A stretch of DNA of 64,000 nt from Alistipes putredinis DSM 17216 (lineage in GTDB: Bacteria; Bacteroidota; Bacteroidia; Bacteroidales; Rikenellaceae), in the NCBI RefSeq assembly GCF_000154465.1, contig NZ_DS499579.1:558001-622000 (forward strand), written 5' to 3'. Position numbers and translations under genes: made by a program. The notes under the pieces are model-generated. The model searched no databases, was not told the origin of the DNA, and worked only from the letters and a program-made list of their open reading frames with translations. This document shows, piece by piece, positions 17,433-25,485 of the stretch. Within the stretch, counting starts at the first letter, position 1. Every line of letters starts with the position of its first letter.

Positions 17433-17441
17433 GAAAAACAT

Positions 17442-17747
17442 ATGAACCAGAAAATTAGAATCAAACTGAAGTCTTTCGACCATAACCTCGTCGATAAGTC
17501 GGCCGAGAAGATCGTGAAGACCGTGAAGAGCACGGGAGCCGTAGTCAGCGGTCCGGTGCCCCTTCCGACGCACAAGCAGATTTTCACCGTGAACCGCTCG
17601 ACCTTCGTCAATAAAAAGGCGCGCGAGCAGTTCCAGCTCTGCACGTTCAAGCGGATCCTCGATATCTATTCATCGACTCCCAAGACCATCGACGCTCTGA
17701 TGAAACTGGAGCTTCCTTCGGGTGTCGAAGTGGAGATCAAGGTCTGA
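17442..17747 (+). CDS. rpsJ: 30S ribosomal protein S10
   Basis: S10 is part of the 30S head and, as NusE, can also join transcription antitermination complexes. The 101-aa product contains RIKLKSFDHNLVDKSAEKIV and GPVPLPTHKQIFTVNRS. It follows fusA by 9 nt and precedes rplC by 160 nt, so it closes the str operon here rather than opening the S10 operon as in E. coli. Confidence 0.98.
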   Translation: MNQKIRIKLKSFDHNLVDKSAEKIVKTVKSTGAVVSGPVPLPTHKQIFTVNRSTFVNKKAREQFQLCTFKRILDIYSSTPKTIDALMKLELPSGVEVEIKV

Positions 17748-17907
17748 TAGACTGATCGAAACCTGTTTCGGATCGTGCCGCCGCCCGGTGTCGAGCCGGT
17801 GCGGCAGCCCTTTCCGGCACGTTTTGCCGCTACGGGATCGCAAATGTTCCCGACAGTTCTAAGAAGATCACTTTATACTTTATATTAACAAACGTAATTT
17901 GACAAAA
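17748..17907 (+). other. 160-nt leader between rpsJ and rplC
   Basis: This is the only sizeable gap in the early part of the cluster. It holds a possible hairpin (TGCCGC near 17776 pairing with GCGGCA near 17801) followed by an A/T-rich stretch. No clear TAnnTTTG box was found, so rplC may be transcribed from upstream or from an unusual promoter. Confidence 0.35.
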
Positions 17908-18522
17908 ATGTCAGGACTTATTGGAAAGAAAATCGGAATGACTTCCGTTTACAGTGCCGAGGGTAAGAACATACCATGCACTGTCATTGAGGCTGGTCCG
18001 TGCGTAGTTACGCAAATCAGAACCGTGGAGAAGGACTCCTACGAAGCGGTTCAGATTGCCTATGACGACAAAAGTGAAAAGCACACCACCGGCAGTTTGT
18101 TAGGACACTTCAAGAAAGCCGGCACTACCCCTAAACGCAAGATGGCTGAGTTTAAGGATATGCCTGAAGTGAACCTGGGCGATACGCTGACCGTCGATAT
18201 GTTCTCGGAAGAGGACTGGGTCGATGTGACGGGGATCTCCAAGGGTAAAGGCTTCCAGGGCGTTGTGAAGCGTCACGGTTTCGGCGGCGTGGGCGGTCAG
18301 ACTCACGGTCAGCACAACCGTCAGCGCAAGCCGGGTTCGCTCGGTGCATCGTCCTATCCTTCGCGCGTATTCCCGGGCAAACGTCTGCCGGGCCGTATGG
18401 GCGGTGAGCAGGTGAAAGTTTTGAACCTGAAAGTTTTGAAAATTATTCCCGAGAACAACCTGATTCTGGTGAAAGGTTCGATTCCGGGGGCAAAGGGTGC
18501 TTATTTAACAATTGAGAAATAG
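17908..18522 (+). CDS. rplC: 50S ribosomal protein L3
   Basis: L3 is an early 50S assembly protein whose loop reaches the peptidyl transferase centre. The 204-aa product begins MSGLIGKKIGMT and has the signature GGVGGQTHGQHNRQRKPGS. An upstream in-frame TTG at 17899 is less likely than the ATG at 17908. It begins the S10-type operon and ends 1 nt before the rplD start. Confidence 0.97.
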   Translation: MSGLIGKKIGMTSVYSAEGKNIPCTVIEAGPCVVTQIRTVEKDSYEAVQIAYDDKSEKHTTGSLLGHFKKAGTTPKRKMAEFKDMPEVNLGDTLTVDMFSEEDWVDVTGISKGKGFQGVVKRHGFGGVGGQTHGQHNRQRKPGSLGASSYPSRVFPGKRLPGRMGGEQVKVLNLKVLKIIPENNLILVKGSIPGAKGAYLTIEK

Positions 18523-18523
18523 T

Positions 18524-19150
18524 ATGGAATTAGCTGTATTAAACACACAAGGAAAAGAGACAGGCCGTAAAGTGGTCCTTTCGGACGCTGTTTTCGGCGT
18601 GGAGGCTAATGACCACGCTATCTACCTGGACGTGAAGCAGTATCTTGCCGATCAGCGCCAGGGTACCCATAAATCCAAGCAGCGCAACGAGGTGGCCGGT
18701 TCGACCCGCAAGCTCAAGCGTCAGAAAGGTACGGGCGGTGCTCGTTGCGGCAGCATCAAATCGCCTCTGTTCGTAGGCGGCGGCCGCGTGTTCGGTCCCG
18801 TTCCCCGCGACTACAGCTTCAAGCTCAACAAGAAGCTCAAGCAGCTGGCTCGCCGCAGCGCTCTTACTTACAAGGCACAGGCAGGTGCGATCTGCGTGGT
18901 GGAGCCTATTTCGATGGACGCTCCCAAGACTAAGTCGATCGTAGCGATGGCCGAGGCTCTGAAGGTTGCCGACAAGAAAGTCCTGCTGGTTTTGCCGGAT
19001 TCGAACGTCAATCTTCAGCTCTCGTGCCGCAACCTCCCCTACGTGAAAGCCATTCTGGCTTCGAACGTCAATACGTACGAAGTGATGAACGCTTCGGCGC
19101 TGGTGATGGTAGAGGGTGCCGAGAATATTTTGAATACAATGTTAGCCTAA
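18524..19150 (+). CDS. rplD: 50S ribosomal protein L4
   Basis: L4 lines the peptide exit tunnel. The 208-aa product has KQRNEVAGSTRKLKRQKGTGGARCGSIKSP in its long loop (quoted in part: KLKRQKGTGGARCG) and ends at LNTMLA. The ATG at 18524 follows the rplC stop codon by 1 nt, indicating coupling. In E. coli L4 represses its operon through the leader; whether this happens here is unknown. Confidence 0.97.
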   Translation: MELAVLNTQGKETGRKVVLSDAVFGVEANDHAIYLDVKQYLADQRQGTHKSKQRNEVAGSTRKLKRQKGTGGARCGSIKSPLFVGGGRVFGPVPRDYSFKLNKKLKQLARRSALTYKAQAGAICVVEPISMDAPKTKSIVAMAEALKVADKKVLLVLPDSNVNLQLSCRNLPYVKAILASNVNTYEVMNASALVMVEGAENILNTMLA

Positions 19151-19165
19151 ACACGCGCAAGAAAA

Positions 19166-19456
19166 ATGGAAATTATCATTAAGCCAATACTGACCGAGAA
19201 AATGACGATTCAGGGCGAGAAGCTGAACCGTTACGGTTTTATCGTTGACGTTAGAGCTAATAAGCTGCAGATCCGTAACGCCGTAGAGCAGCTTTACAAC
19301 GTGGTTGTAACGGATGTGAATACGGTGAACTACATGGGCAAACTCAAGAGCCGCTACACCAAGGCGGGTCTTCTGGAAGGCCGTGCTAATAACTTCAAGA
19401 AGGCGATCGTCACCTTGAAGGATGGAGACAAGATCGATTTTTACAGTAATATCTAA
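19166..19456 (+). CDS. rplW: 50S ribosomal protein L23
   Basis: L23 lies at the tunnel exit and is the docking site for trigger factor and SRP. The 96-aa product begins MEIIIKPILTEKMT and contains YGFIVDVRANKLQIRNAVEQ. It lies 15 nt after rplD and 5 nt before rplB, in the usual S10 operon order. Confidence 0.97.
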   Translation: MEIIIKPILTEKMTIQGEKLNRYGFIVDVRANKLQIRNAVEQLYNVVVTDVNTVNYMGKLKSRYTKAGLLEGRANNFKKAIVTLKDGDKIDFYSNI

Positions 19457-19461
19457 AAGAG

Positions 19462-20286
19462 ATGGCAGTAAGAAAGTTTAAACCGGTAACACCCGGTACA
19501 AGACATAAGATTATCGGCACGTTCGACGAGATCACGACGAACGTACCGGAGAAATCGCTCGTCAGCGTCAAGAAAAGTTCAGGCGGACGTAACAATACGG
19601 GTAAGATGACGGTTCGCTACATCGGCGGCGGTCACAAACGTATGTATCGTCATGTGGACTTCAAGCGTGTGAAGGATGGCGTTGCTGCAACTGTGAAAAC
19701 GATCGAGTACGATCCGAATCGTACGGCACGCATCGCATTGGTTGTGTATGCCGACGGCGAGAAGAGCTATATCCTGGCTCCGAACGGCCTTCAGGTCGGC
19801 CAGACCGTCATGAGCGGCGCAGGTGTCGCTCCCGAAGTCGGAAATACGCTCTTCCTGAGCGAGATTCCGCTGGGTACGGTCATCCACAACATCGAACTCT
19901 ACCCCGGTCAGGGCGCCGCGATGGCTCGTTCGGCCGGTTCCTATGCTCAGCTTTTGGCACGTGAAGGCAAGTTCGCCGTTATCAAATTGCCTTCAGGTGA
20001 GACTCGTATGGTACTCGTAACTTGCCGTGCAACTGTCGGCGTTGTGTCCAACGTGGACCACAGCCTCGAGAGTTCGGGTAAGGCAGGTCGTGAGCGTTGG
20101 CTCGGCCGTCGTCCCAGAAACCGTGGTGTCGTGATGAACCCGGTGGATCACCCGATGGGTGGTGGCGAAGGTCGTGCGTCGGGTGGTCACCCGCGTTCGC
20201 GCAAGGGTCTGTTGGCTAAGGGTTACAAGACTCGTAATCCGAAGAAGACGACCTCGAAGTTTATTATTTCAAGAAAGAAAAAATAA
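19462..20286 (+). CDS. rplB: 50S ribosomal protein L2
   Basis: L2 is needed for subunit association and peptidyl transferase activity. The 274-aa product has NNTGKMTVRYIGGGHKR near the N-terminus and the C-terminal signature RGVVMNPVDHPMGGGEGR with the conserved His (PVDHPMGGG). The length is normal. Confidence 0.98.
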   Translation: MAVRKFKPVTPGTRHKIIGTFDEITTNVPEKSLVSVKKSSGGRNNTGKMTVRYIGGGHKRMYRHVDFKRVKDGVAATVKTIEYDPNRTARIALVVYADGEKSYILAPNGLQVGQTVMSGAGVAPEVGNTLFLSEIPLGTVIHNIELYPGQGAAMARSAGSYAQLLAREGKFAVIKLPSGETRMVLVTCRATVGVVSNVDHSLESSGKAGRERWLGRRPRNRGVVMNPVDHPMGGGEGRASGGHPRSRKGLLAKGYKTRNPKKTTSKFIISRKKK

Positions 20287-20302
20287 TTAAAAGAGTAACA
20301 TA

Positions 20303-20572
20303 ATGAGCCGTTCACTGAAAAAAGGACCATTCATTGACCCGAAACTCGAGGCGAAAGTAGTCGCTCAAGCCGAGGGCAATAAGAAGGCGGTCATCAAGAC
20401 CTGGTCGCGAGCAAGTATGATTTCGCCTGACTTCGTTGGTCAGACGATCGCTGTCCACAACGGAAATAAGTTTATTCCCGTTTACGTAACTGAAAACATG
20501 GTCGGACACAAACTCGGCGAGTTCGCTCCGACGCGTAACTTCCGTGGTCATGCGGGTAACAAGAAAAAATAG
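20303..20572 (+). CDS. rpsS: 30S ribosomal protein S19
   Basis: S19 sits in the 30S head near the A site and forms bridges to the 50S. The 89-aa product starts MSRSLKKGPFI and contains MVGHKLGEFAPTRNFRGHAG. It lies between rplB (16 nt) and rplV (7 nt) in the normal order. Confidence 0.97.
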   Translation: MSRSLKKGPFIDPKLEAKVVAQAEGNKKAVIKTWSRASMISPDFVGQTIAVHNGNKFIPVYVTENMVGHKLGEFAPTRNFRGHAGNKKK

Positions 20573-20579
20573 GTAGAAA

Positions 20580-20990
20580 ATGGGTGCAAGAAAAGCAATA
20601 AGAGCCGAAAAAATGAAGGCTGAAAAGAAGCAGAAGGCTATCGCCGTTCTGCGGGATTGCCCGACGTCTCCGCGTAAGATGCGTTTGGTGGCCGACATCA
20701 TCCGCGGTGTGGAGATCAACAAGGCACTGGGTATCCTCCGCTACTCGAAGAAAGAGGCGTCGATCCGTCTGGAGAAGCTCCTCAAGTCGGCCATCGCCAA
20801 CTGGGAGGCCAAGAACGAGGGAGAACGTCTGGAAGATACCAAACTTTGTGTAAAGGAGATATTTGTTGACGGCGGTCGCATGCTGAAGCGTATTCAGCCC
20901 GCGCCTCAAGGTCGTGCACACCGTATCCGCAAGCGTTCGAACCACGTAACGATCGTAGTTGACAAAATGGTAACCGTAGAAAACAAGTAA
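20580..20990 (+). CDS. rplV: 50S ribosomal protein L22
   Basis: L22 has a long hairpin that narrows the exit tunnel; changes there give macrolide resistance. The 136-aa product contains CPTSPRKMRLVADIIRG and the hairpin tip MLKRIQPAPQGRAHRIRKRS with no unusual insertion. It starts 7 nt after rpsS and ends 4 nt before rpsC. Confidence 0.97.
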   Translation: MGARKAIRAEKMKAEKKQKAIAVLRDCPTSPRKMRLVADIIRGVEINKALGILRYSKKEASIRLEKLLKSAIANWEAKNEGERLEDTKLCVKEIFVDGGRMLKRIQPAPQGRAHRIRKRSNHVTIVVDKMVTVENK

Positions 20991-20994
20991 TCAA

Positions 20995-21786
20995 ATGGGA
21001 CAGAAAGTTAATCCGATAGCAAATCGTCTTGGCATCATCCGCGGTTGGGACTCCAACTGGTTCGGAGGTAAGGATTTCTCAGAGAAATTGGTCGAAGACG
21101 CCAAGATCCGCAAGTATCTGAATGTCCGTTTGGCGAAGGCGAGCATCTCGAAGATCATCATCGAGCGCACGCTGAAGCTTGTTACGGTCACGATCGCGAC
21201 GGCCCGCCCCGGTATCATCATCGGCAAGGGCGGCCAGGAGGTCGATAAACTCAAGGAGGAGTTGAAGAAACTCACCGGTAAGGAGGTCCAGATCAATATC
21301 TTCGAAGTGAAGCGTCCGGAGGTTGACGCCGTGATCGTGGGACAGAACATCGCCCGCCAGTTGGAGGGCCGCGTATCGTTCCGCCGCGCCGTGAAAACCG
21401 CTATCGCATCGACGATGCGTATGGGCGCCGAAGGTATCAAGGTCCAGGTTTCCGGACGTGTAGGCGGTGCCGAGATGGCCCGCAGCGAAACGATGAAAGA
21501 GGGACGTATTCCGCTGCATACATTCCGTGCCGACATCGATTACTGCCTGACCGAGGCGCTTACGAAGGTAGGTATCCTGGGTGTCAAGGTATGGATCTGC
21601 CAGGGTACGGTTTACGGCAAGCGCGATCTGTTCGAGATCGCCGGCGCTTCGGCTTCGGCACAGGGCGCGGGCCAGCCTTCGGGCGATCGTCGCGGTCCTC
21701 GCGGCGACCGTGGCGACCGTCGTGGTCCCAGAGGCGATCGCGGAGAGCGTCGTGGCGGTGCTCCGAAACGTAATAATAAACAGTAA
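20995..21786 (+). CDS. rpsC: 30S ribosomal protein S3
   Basis: S3 lies at the mRNA entry channel of the 30S subunit. The 263-aa product begins MGQKVNPIANRLGI, has the KH-domain loop IIIGKGGQEVDKLKEEL and the C-terminal signature PLHTFRADIDYC. The tail from about residue 228 is a low-complexity repeat rich in Gly, Asp and Arg (GDRRGPRGDRGDRRG), which lengthens the protein by about 30 residues over E. coli. Such tails usually bind RNA non-specifically. Confidence 0.97.
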   Translation: MGQKVNPIANRLGIIRGWDSNWFGGKDFSEKLVEDAKIRKYLNVRLAKASISKIIIERTLKLVTVTIATARPGIIIGKGGQEVDKLKEELKKLTGKEVQINIFEVKRPEVDAVIVGQNIARQLEGRVSFRRAVKTAIASTMRMGAEGIKVQVSGRVGGAEMARSETMKEGRIPLHTFRADIDYCLTEALTKVGILGVKVWICQGTVYGKRDLFEIAGASASAQGAGQPSGDRRGPRGDRGDRRGPRGDRGERRGGAPKRNNKQ

Positions 21787-21812
21787 GTAGGACCTTTTAA
21801 AGCAAGAACACC

Positions 21813-22241
21813 ATGTTACAGCCAAAAAAGACCAAATTTAGAAGAATGCAGAAAGGTCGTATGAAGGGTATCGCTCAAAGAGGTAACCAACTTGCATACG
21901 GATCGTTCGCAATCAAAGCACTTGATTCCGCTTGGATTACCGGTCGTCAGATCGAGGCTGCGCGTCAGGCTATCACCCGTTATATGAAACGTGAGGGTCA
22001 GCTCTGGATCCGCATCTTCCCCGACAAACCGATCACCAAGAAACCGGCCGAGGTGCGTATGGGTAAGGGTAAGGGTAATCCGGAAGGGTTCGTTGCGCCT
22101 GTTACGCCCGGTCGTATTCTCTTCGAGGCAGAAGGCGTGCCCCTGGCAGTGGCTCAGGAAGCGCTTCGTCTGGGAGCCCAGAAGCTGCCTATCACTACCA
22201 AGTTCATTGTAAGACGAGATTTCGTTGAAACATCAATCTAA
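21813..22241 (+). CDS. rplP: 50S ribosomal protein L16
   Basis: L16 helps position the A-site tRNA on the 50S subunit. The 142-aa product contains KTKFRRMQKGRMKGIAQRGN and the signature RMGKGKGNPEGFVAPV. The length is normal and it ends 9 nt before rpmC. Confidence 0.97.
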   Translation: MLQPKKTKFRRMQKGRMKGIAQRGNQLAYGSFAIKALDSAWITGRQIEAARQAITRYMKREGQLWIRIFPDKPITKKPAEVRMGKGKGNPEGFVAPVTPGRILFEAEGVPLAVAQEALRLGAQKLPITTKFIVRRDFVETSI

Positions 22242-22250
22242 GCTATCAAG

Positions 22251-22445
22251 ATGAAAAGTGCAGAAATAAAGGACCTGTCGGTCAAGGAGCTTCAGGAGCG
22301 CATCGACGTGGAGAAGGCGCAGCTTTCGAAACTCAAGTTGCAGCACGGAGTTTCGCCGATCGAGAACCCGTCTATAATCAAAAAATCCCGCAGAGACATC
22401 GCGCGCATGCTGACAATTCTGCGTCAGAAAAACCCTAAATGTTAA
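22251..22445 (+). CDS. rpmC: 50S ribosomal protein L29
   Basis: L29 is a small two-helix protein at the tunnel exit. The 64-aa product has MKSAEIKDLSVKELQERI and the end IARMLTILRQKNPKC. An ATG inside its 3' end (22439) is in the rpsQ frame, but the later ATG at 22454 is the more likely rpsQ start. Confidence 0.95.
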   Translation: MKSAEIKDLSVKELQERIDVEKAQLSKLKLQHGVSPIENPSIIKKSRRDIARMLTILRQKNPKC

Positions 22446-22453
22446 TTACCGTT

Positions 22454-22708
22454 ATGGAAAGAAATCTTAGAAAAGAGCGTATTGGGGTGGTTGTCAGCAA
22501 CAAAATGGAGAAAACCATCGTGGTTGCAGTGGCCCGTAAGGTAAAGCATCCGATCTACGGCAAGTTCGTGAACAAGACGACGAAGTTCGTTGCCGAGTGC
22601 CTGGACGAAACCTGCAAGGAAGGCGATACCGTACGTATCATGGAGACCCGCCCGTTGAGCAAGACGAAGCGTTGGAGATTAGTACAAATCATTGAAAGAG
22701 CGAAGTAG
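22454..22708 (+). CDS. rpsQ: 30S ribosomal protein S17
   Basis: S17 is a primary 16S rRNA-binding protein with an OB fold. The 84-aa product (MERNLRKERIGVVVSNKMEK, then CKEGDTVRIMETRPLSKTKRW) matches the family. The ATG at 22454 is chosen over 22439 because homologues begin at this residue; the shorter form also avoids overlap with rpmC. Confidence 0.95.
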   Translation: MERNLRKERIGVVVSNKMEKTIVVAVARKVKHPIYGKFVNKTTKFVAECLDETCKEGDTVRIMETRPLSKTKRWRLVQIIERAK

Positions 22709-22710
22709 TT

Positions 22711-23076
22711 ATGATACAACAAGAAAGTAGACTCACAGTAGCTGATAACAGCGGTGCAAAGGAAGTGCTTTGTATCCGTGTGCTTGGCGGCACGAAGCGT
22801 CGCTACGCGTCGATCGGCGATAAAATCGTAGTGGCTGTCAAGAGCGCTTCTCCTTCGGGCGATGTCAAGAAGGGTGCTGTATCGAAGGCAGTCGTAGTTA
22901 GAACGACCAAGGAGATCAGACGTGCCAACGGATCGTACATCCGTTTCGACGATAACGCCGTGGTGCTTCTGAACAACCAGGGTGAAATGCGCGGTACTCG
23001 TATTTTCGGTCCCGTCGCTCGTGAGCTTCGCGATCAGTATATGAAGATCATCTCCCTCGCTCCCGAAGTATTGTAA
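22711..23076 (+). CDS. rplN: 50S ribosomal protein L14
   Basis: L14 lies on the subunit interface and is the contact of the silencing factor RsfS. The 121-aa product starts MIQQESRLTVADNSGAKEVL and ends RDQYMKIISLAPEVL, both family signatures. It begins 2 nt after rpsQ. Confidence 0.97.
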   Translation: MIQQESRLTVADNSGAKEVLCIRVLGGTKRRYASIGDKIVVAVKSASPSGDVKKGAVSKAVVVRTTKEIRRANGSYIRFDDNAVVLLNNQGEMRGTRIFGPVARELRDQYMKIISLAPEVL

Positions 23077-23098
23077 TCTTAAAAACACACATTCAGAT

Positions 23099-23422
23099 AT
23101 GTCAGTTAAATTACATATTAAGAAAGGGGATATGGTTTACGTCAACGCGGGCGACAGCAAAGGCCAGCAGGGCAAAGTCCTGAAGGTCGATGCCCAGAAG
23201 CAGCGTGCCATTGTCGAGGGCGTGAACATCAGCAAGAAGGCTACCAAGCCCAATGCGAAGAATCCTCAGGGTGGTATCATCGAACAGGAGTCGGCGATCC
23301 ACATTTCGAATCTGCAGGTTCTGGATCCGAAGAGCGGCAAACCCACTCGTATCGGTCGCAAGCAGAATGCGGCAGGTAAATTAGTCCGTTTCGCTAAAAA
23401 GTCAGGGGAGGAGATCAAATAA
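23099..23422 (+). CDS. rplX: 50S ribosomal protein L24
   Basis: L24 initiates 50S assembly near the 5' end of 23S rRNA. The 107-aa product has the KOW motif MVYVNAGDSKGQQGKVLKV and a normal length. Its TAA stop shares one A with the rplE ATG (TAATG), so translation is coupled. Confidence 0.97.
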   Translation: MSVKLHIKKGDMVYVNAGDSKGQQGKVLKVDAQKQRAIVEGVNISKKATKPNAKNPQGGIIEQESAIHISNLQVLDPKSGKPTRIGRKQNAAGKLVRFAKKSGEEIK

Positions 23423-23988
23423 TGGCAGCATACGTACCTACACTCAAGACACAGTATAAGGAGCAGATCGTACCTGCCCTTATGAAGGAGTTCGGCTACA
23501 CGAGCATCATGCAGTGTCCGAAACTCGAGAAGATCGTTATTAACCAGGGTATGGGCCAGGCCGTCGCCGATAAGAAACTTATCGACGTGGCTCAGCAGGA
23601 GCTTTCGCTCATCGCAGGTCAGAAGGCCGTGCAGACCAAGTCGAGAAAGGATATCTCGAACTTCAAATTGCGTAAGGGCATGCCCATCGGCGTTCGTGTG
23701 ACGCTGCGTGCAAGCAAGATGTACGAGTTCCTGGAGCGCCTGATTGCCGTGGCTCTGCCGCGTATCCGCGACTTCAAGGGTATCAACGAGAAGTTCGACG
23801 GTCAGGGCAACTACACCCTCGGCATCACCGAGCAGATCATCTTCCCGGAGATCGATATCGACAAGATCACCAAGATCTTCGGTATGGAGATTACGTTCGT
23901 TACGACGGCTGCGACTGACGAGGAGGCTTATGCCCTGTTGCGTGAGTTCGGTCTTCCTTTCAAAAATGCTAAAAAGAACAACCAATAA
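23422..23988 (+). CDS. rplE: 50S ribosomal protein L5
   Basis: L5 binds 5S rRNA and forms part of the central protuberance. The 188-aa product contains KLEKIVINQGMGQAVADKK and RLIAVALPRIRDFKG. It overlaps rplX by one base and is followed by rpsN after 3 nt. Confidence 0.97.
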   Translation: MAAYVPTLKTQYKEQIVPALMKEFGYTSIMQCPKLEKIVINQGMGQAVADKKLIDVAQQELSLIAGQKAVQTKSRKDISNFKLRKGMPIGVRVTLRASKMYEFLERLIAVALPRIRDFKGINEKFDGQGNYTLGITEQIIFPEIDIDKITKIFGMEITFVTTAATDEEAYALLREFGLPFKNAKKNNQ

Positions 23989-23991
23989 GCT

Positions 23992-24288
23992 ATGGCAAAA
24001 GAGTCAATGAAGGCACGCGAAGTGAAGCGTGCGAAACTCGCAAAGCGCTATCAGCACAAACGCGATGAGATCGCTGCCAAGGTGAAGAGCGGTGAAATGG
24101 ATCACGAGGAGGCATGGATCGCCCTGTCGAAGCTGCCCCGCAACTCGAATCCGATCCGCCAGCACAACCGTTGCAAACTGACGGGTCGTCCGAAGGGATA
24201 TATTCGTCAGTTCGGCATCAGCCGTATCCAGTTCCGCGAGATGGCGTCGAACGGTCTGATCCCGGGCGTTAAGAAGGCGAGCTGGTAG
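23992..24288 (+). CDS. rpsN: 30S ribosomal protein S14 (zinc-free form)
   Basis: S14 is a 30S head protein. The 98-aa product is the long, C-minus type: the region homologous to the zinc knuckle reads RQHNRCKLTGRPKGYIRQFG with a single cysteine, so zinc binding is not expected. It is followed not by rpsH, as in most spc operons, but by a 777-nt structured region. The 5' arm of the first helix of that region begins 2 nt after the rpsN stop codon. Confidence 0.96.
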   Translation: MAKESMKAREVKRAKLAKRYQHKRDEIAAKVKSGEMDHEEAWIALSKLPRNSNPIRQHNRCKLTGRPKGYIRQFGISRIQFREMASNGLIPGVKKASW

Positions 24289-24840
24289 TGTTCTTGCCTG
24301 TCTCGACCGCCGCTGCGGAGGGATTCCCTGTCCGCAGCGACCGGGGATGGAAGCCGTGAGGTTTTCCGGACAGGTAGCAAGAAAGCGTATTCCGCCGGCG
24401 GAAGATGCTCCGAAAGGTGCGTCGGAAGCAGGCACACTGAGAGATTCATCTACTGAGGGTGTTATGCCCGTTGTAGTCAGGGGCCGGTACGCCAGATGTG
24501 CGTGCGCAGGGTCCCGTTTGAGGACCGATTTTCGGTCTGGGAACTACGAAAGAGGTGAATCCTATACGGGTGCGGAACCCAAGTAGAATTGTCGCAAAGT
24601 CGAGGAAAGTGCCACCGTGCAGGTGGTAACTTCTCGGCGGAGGGACTTTCGAACGGTTCGGTACTTGGATGCAAATTTTCAACCGTTGAGTCCTGTGACG
24701 AAGACGAGGGGGAGCGATTGGCTGTAAAGCGGTTTTTCGGTCCGTTTCGACGACGTGCGGAGAGGACTTTTCCGGGGGATTTTGAGCAGAATACATGTTG
24801 GCTCCAGTGGATGCTGACATGCTCTGTTTTCCGGAAGAGG
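24289..24840 (+). ncRNA. Candidate large structured RNA inside the spc operon
   Basis: No credible ORF is present, but complementary segments are dense. Helix A: TTCTTG/CAAGAA (24291-24296/24378-24383) and CCTGTC/GACAGG (24297-24302/24369-24374), enclosing CGCTGCGGA/TCCGCAGCG (24311-24319/24331-24339). Hairpin B at 24404-24423 has a GAAA loop. Hairpin C is GACCGA/TCGGTC (24523-24528/24532-24537). Domain D: CCAAGTA/TACTTGG (24579-24585/24662-24668), GAATTGT/ACGGTTC, AAAGTC/GACTTT, capped by CCACC/GGTGG (24612-24616/24622-24626). Domain E: AGTCCT/AGGACT (24689-24694/24763-24768) and CGAAGACG/CGTTTCG. Hairpin F: CATGTTGGC/GCTGACATG (24794-24802/24813-24821). GU pairs and the GNRA loop favour the plus strand. 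I recognise no known family; the ends are estimates. Confidence 0.6.
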
Positions 24841-24867
24841 TCTTAATTCGCTAAAAATTAGGGCTTA

Positions 24868-24901
24868 ATTGTGAATTATTGAGAAATTATTCCTATATTT
24901 G
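24868..24901 (+). promoter_or_regulatory. Internal spc operon promoter upstream of rpsH
   Basis: TATATTTG at 24894-24901 matches the -7 consensus. An ATTG at 24868-24871 lies 22 bp upstream as a weak -33 match, in a strongly A/T-rich stretch after the structured region. Transcription would start about 160 nt before rpsH. It suggests the downstream half of the cluster has its own promoter. Confidence 0.55.
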
Positions 24902-25065
24902 CACGCTTTGTACCCGCGTATGTCCGTGAAAAAGTGCCTTTTGCAGGCGTCGGAAATCAGGGCATAAGGGGATGCAAAGAGGGTTGAACGTATTTTGGAA
25001 ATAATTCAAACGGCTGAAAACCAAAGAGTAACATATTTTTATTAATTTTTAACTTTTAATTCATT

Positions 25066-25464
25066 ATGACAGATCCTATTGCGGACTTTCTGACCCGAAT
25101 TAGAAACGCAGTGAAAGCCAACCACAAAGTGGTTGAAGCTCCTGGCTCAAAAATTAAGCAGGAAATCACTAAAATTCTCTACGAGCAGGGTTACATCCTG
25201 GCTTACAAGTTCGACACCAACGAACAGGGCCACCCGACCATCAAGATCGCGCTCAAGTGGGATGCGGCGACCAAATCCAACGCCATCAAGAATCTGCACC
25301 GCGTGAGCCGCCCCGGTCTGCGCCAGTACGCTTCCGTGGAGAAGATGCCCCGTGTGATGAACGGTTTGGGAATCGCCATCCTTTCGACTTCGAAAGGTAT
25401 TATGACCGATGCCAAGGCTCGTAAAGAGAACGTCGGCGGCGAAGTACTGTGCTATATTTACTAA
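25066..25464 (+). CDS. rpsH: 30S ribosomal protein S8
   Basis: S8 binds the central domain of 16S rRNA and in E. coli represses the spc operon. The 132-aa product begins MTDPIADFLTRIRNA and ends GGEVLCYIY, as expected. It is the first gene after the 777-nt gap and has a -7 box about 165 nt upstream. Confidence 0.98.
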   Translation: MTDPIADFLTRIRNAVKANHKVVEAPGSKIKQEITKILYEQGYILAYKFDTNEQGHPTIKIALKWDAATKSNAIKNLHRVSRPGLRQYASVEKMPRVMNGLGIAILSTSKGIMTDAKARKENVGGEVLCYIY

Positions 25465-25485
25465 CATCAAATAACAACAACACAA

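Noticed and set aside
24289..24840. Group II intron, RNase P RNA or tmRNA
   Set aside because: No domain V hairpin or bulged-A domain VI, no RNase P core such as the ACAGAAA region, and no tRNA-like end with GGTTC. GAGGAAAGT at 24602-24610 resembles RNase P only locally.
24347..24846. ORFs of 79 and 85 codons in the rpsN-rpsH gap
   Set aside because: Composition is not protein-like, and they are crossed by the strong RNA helices.
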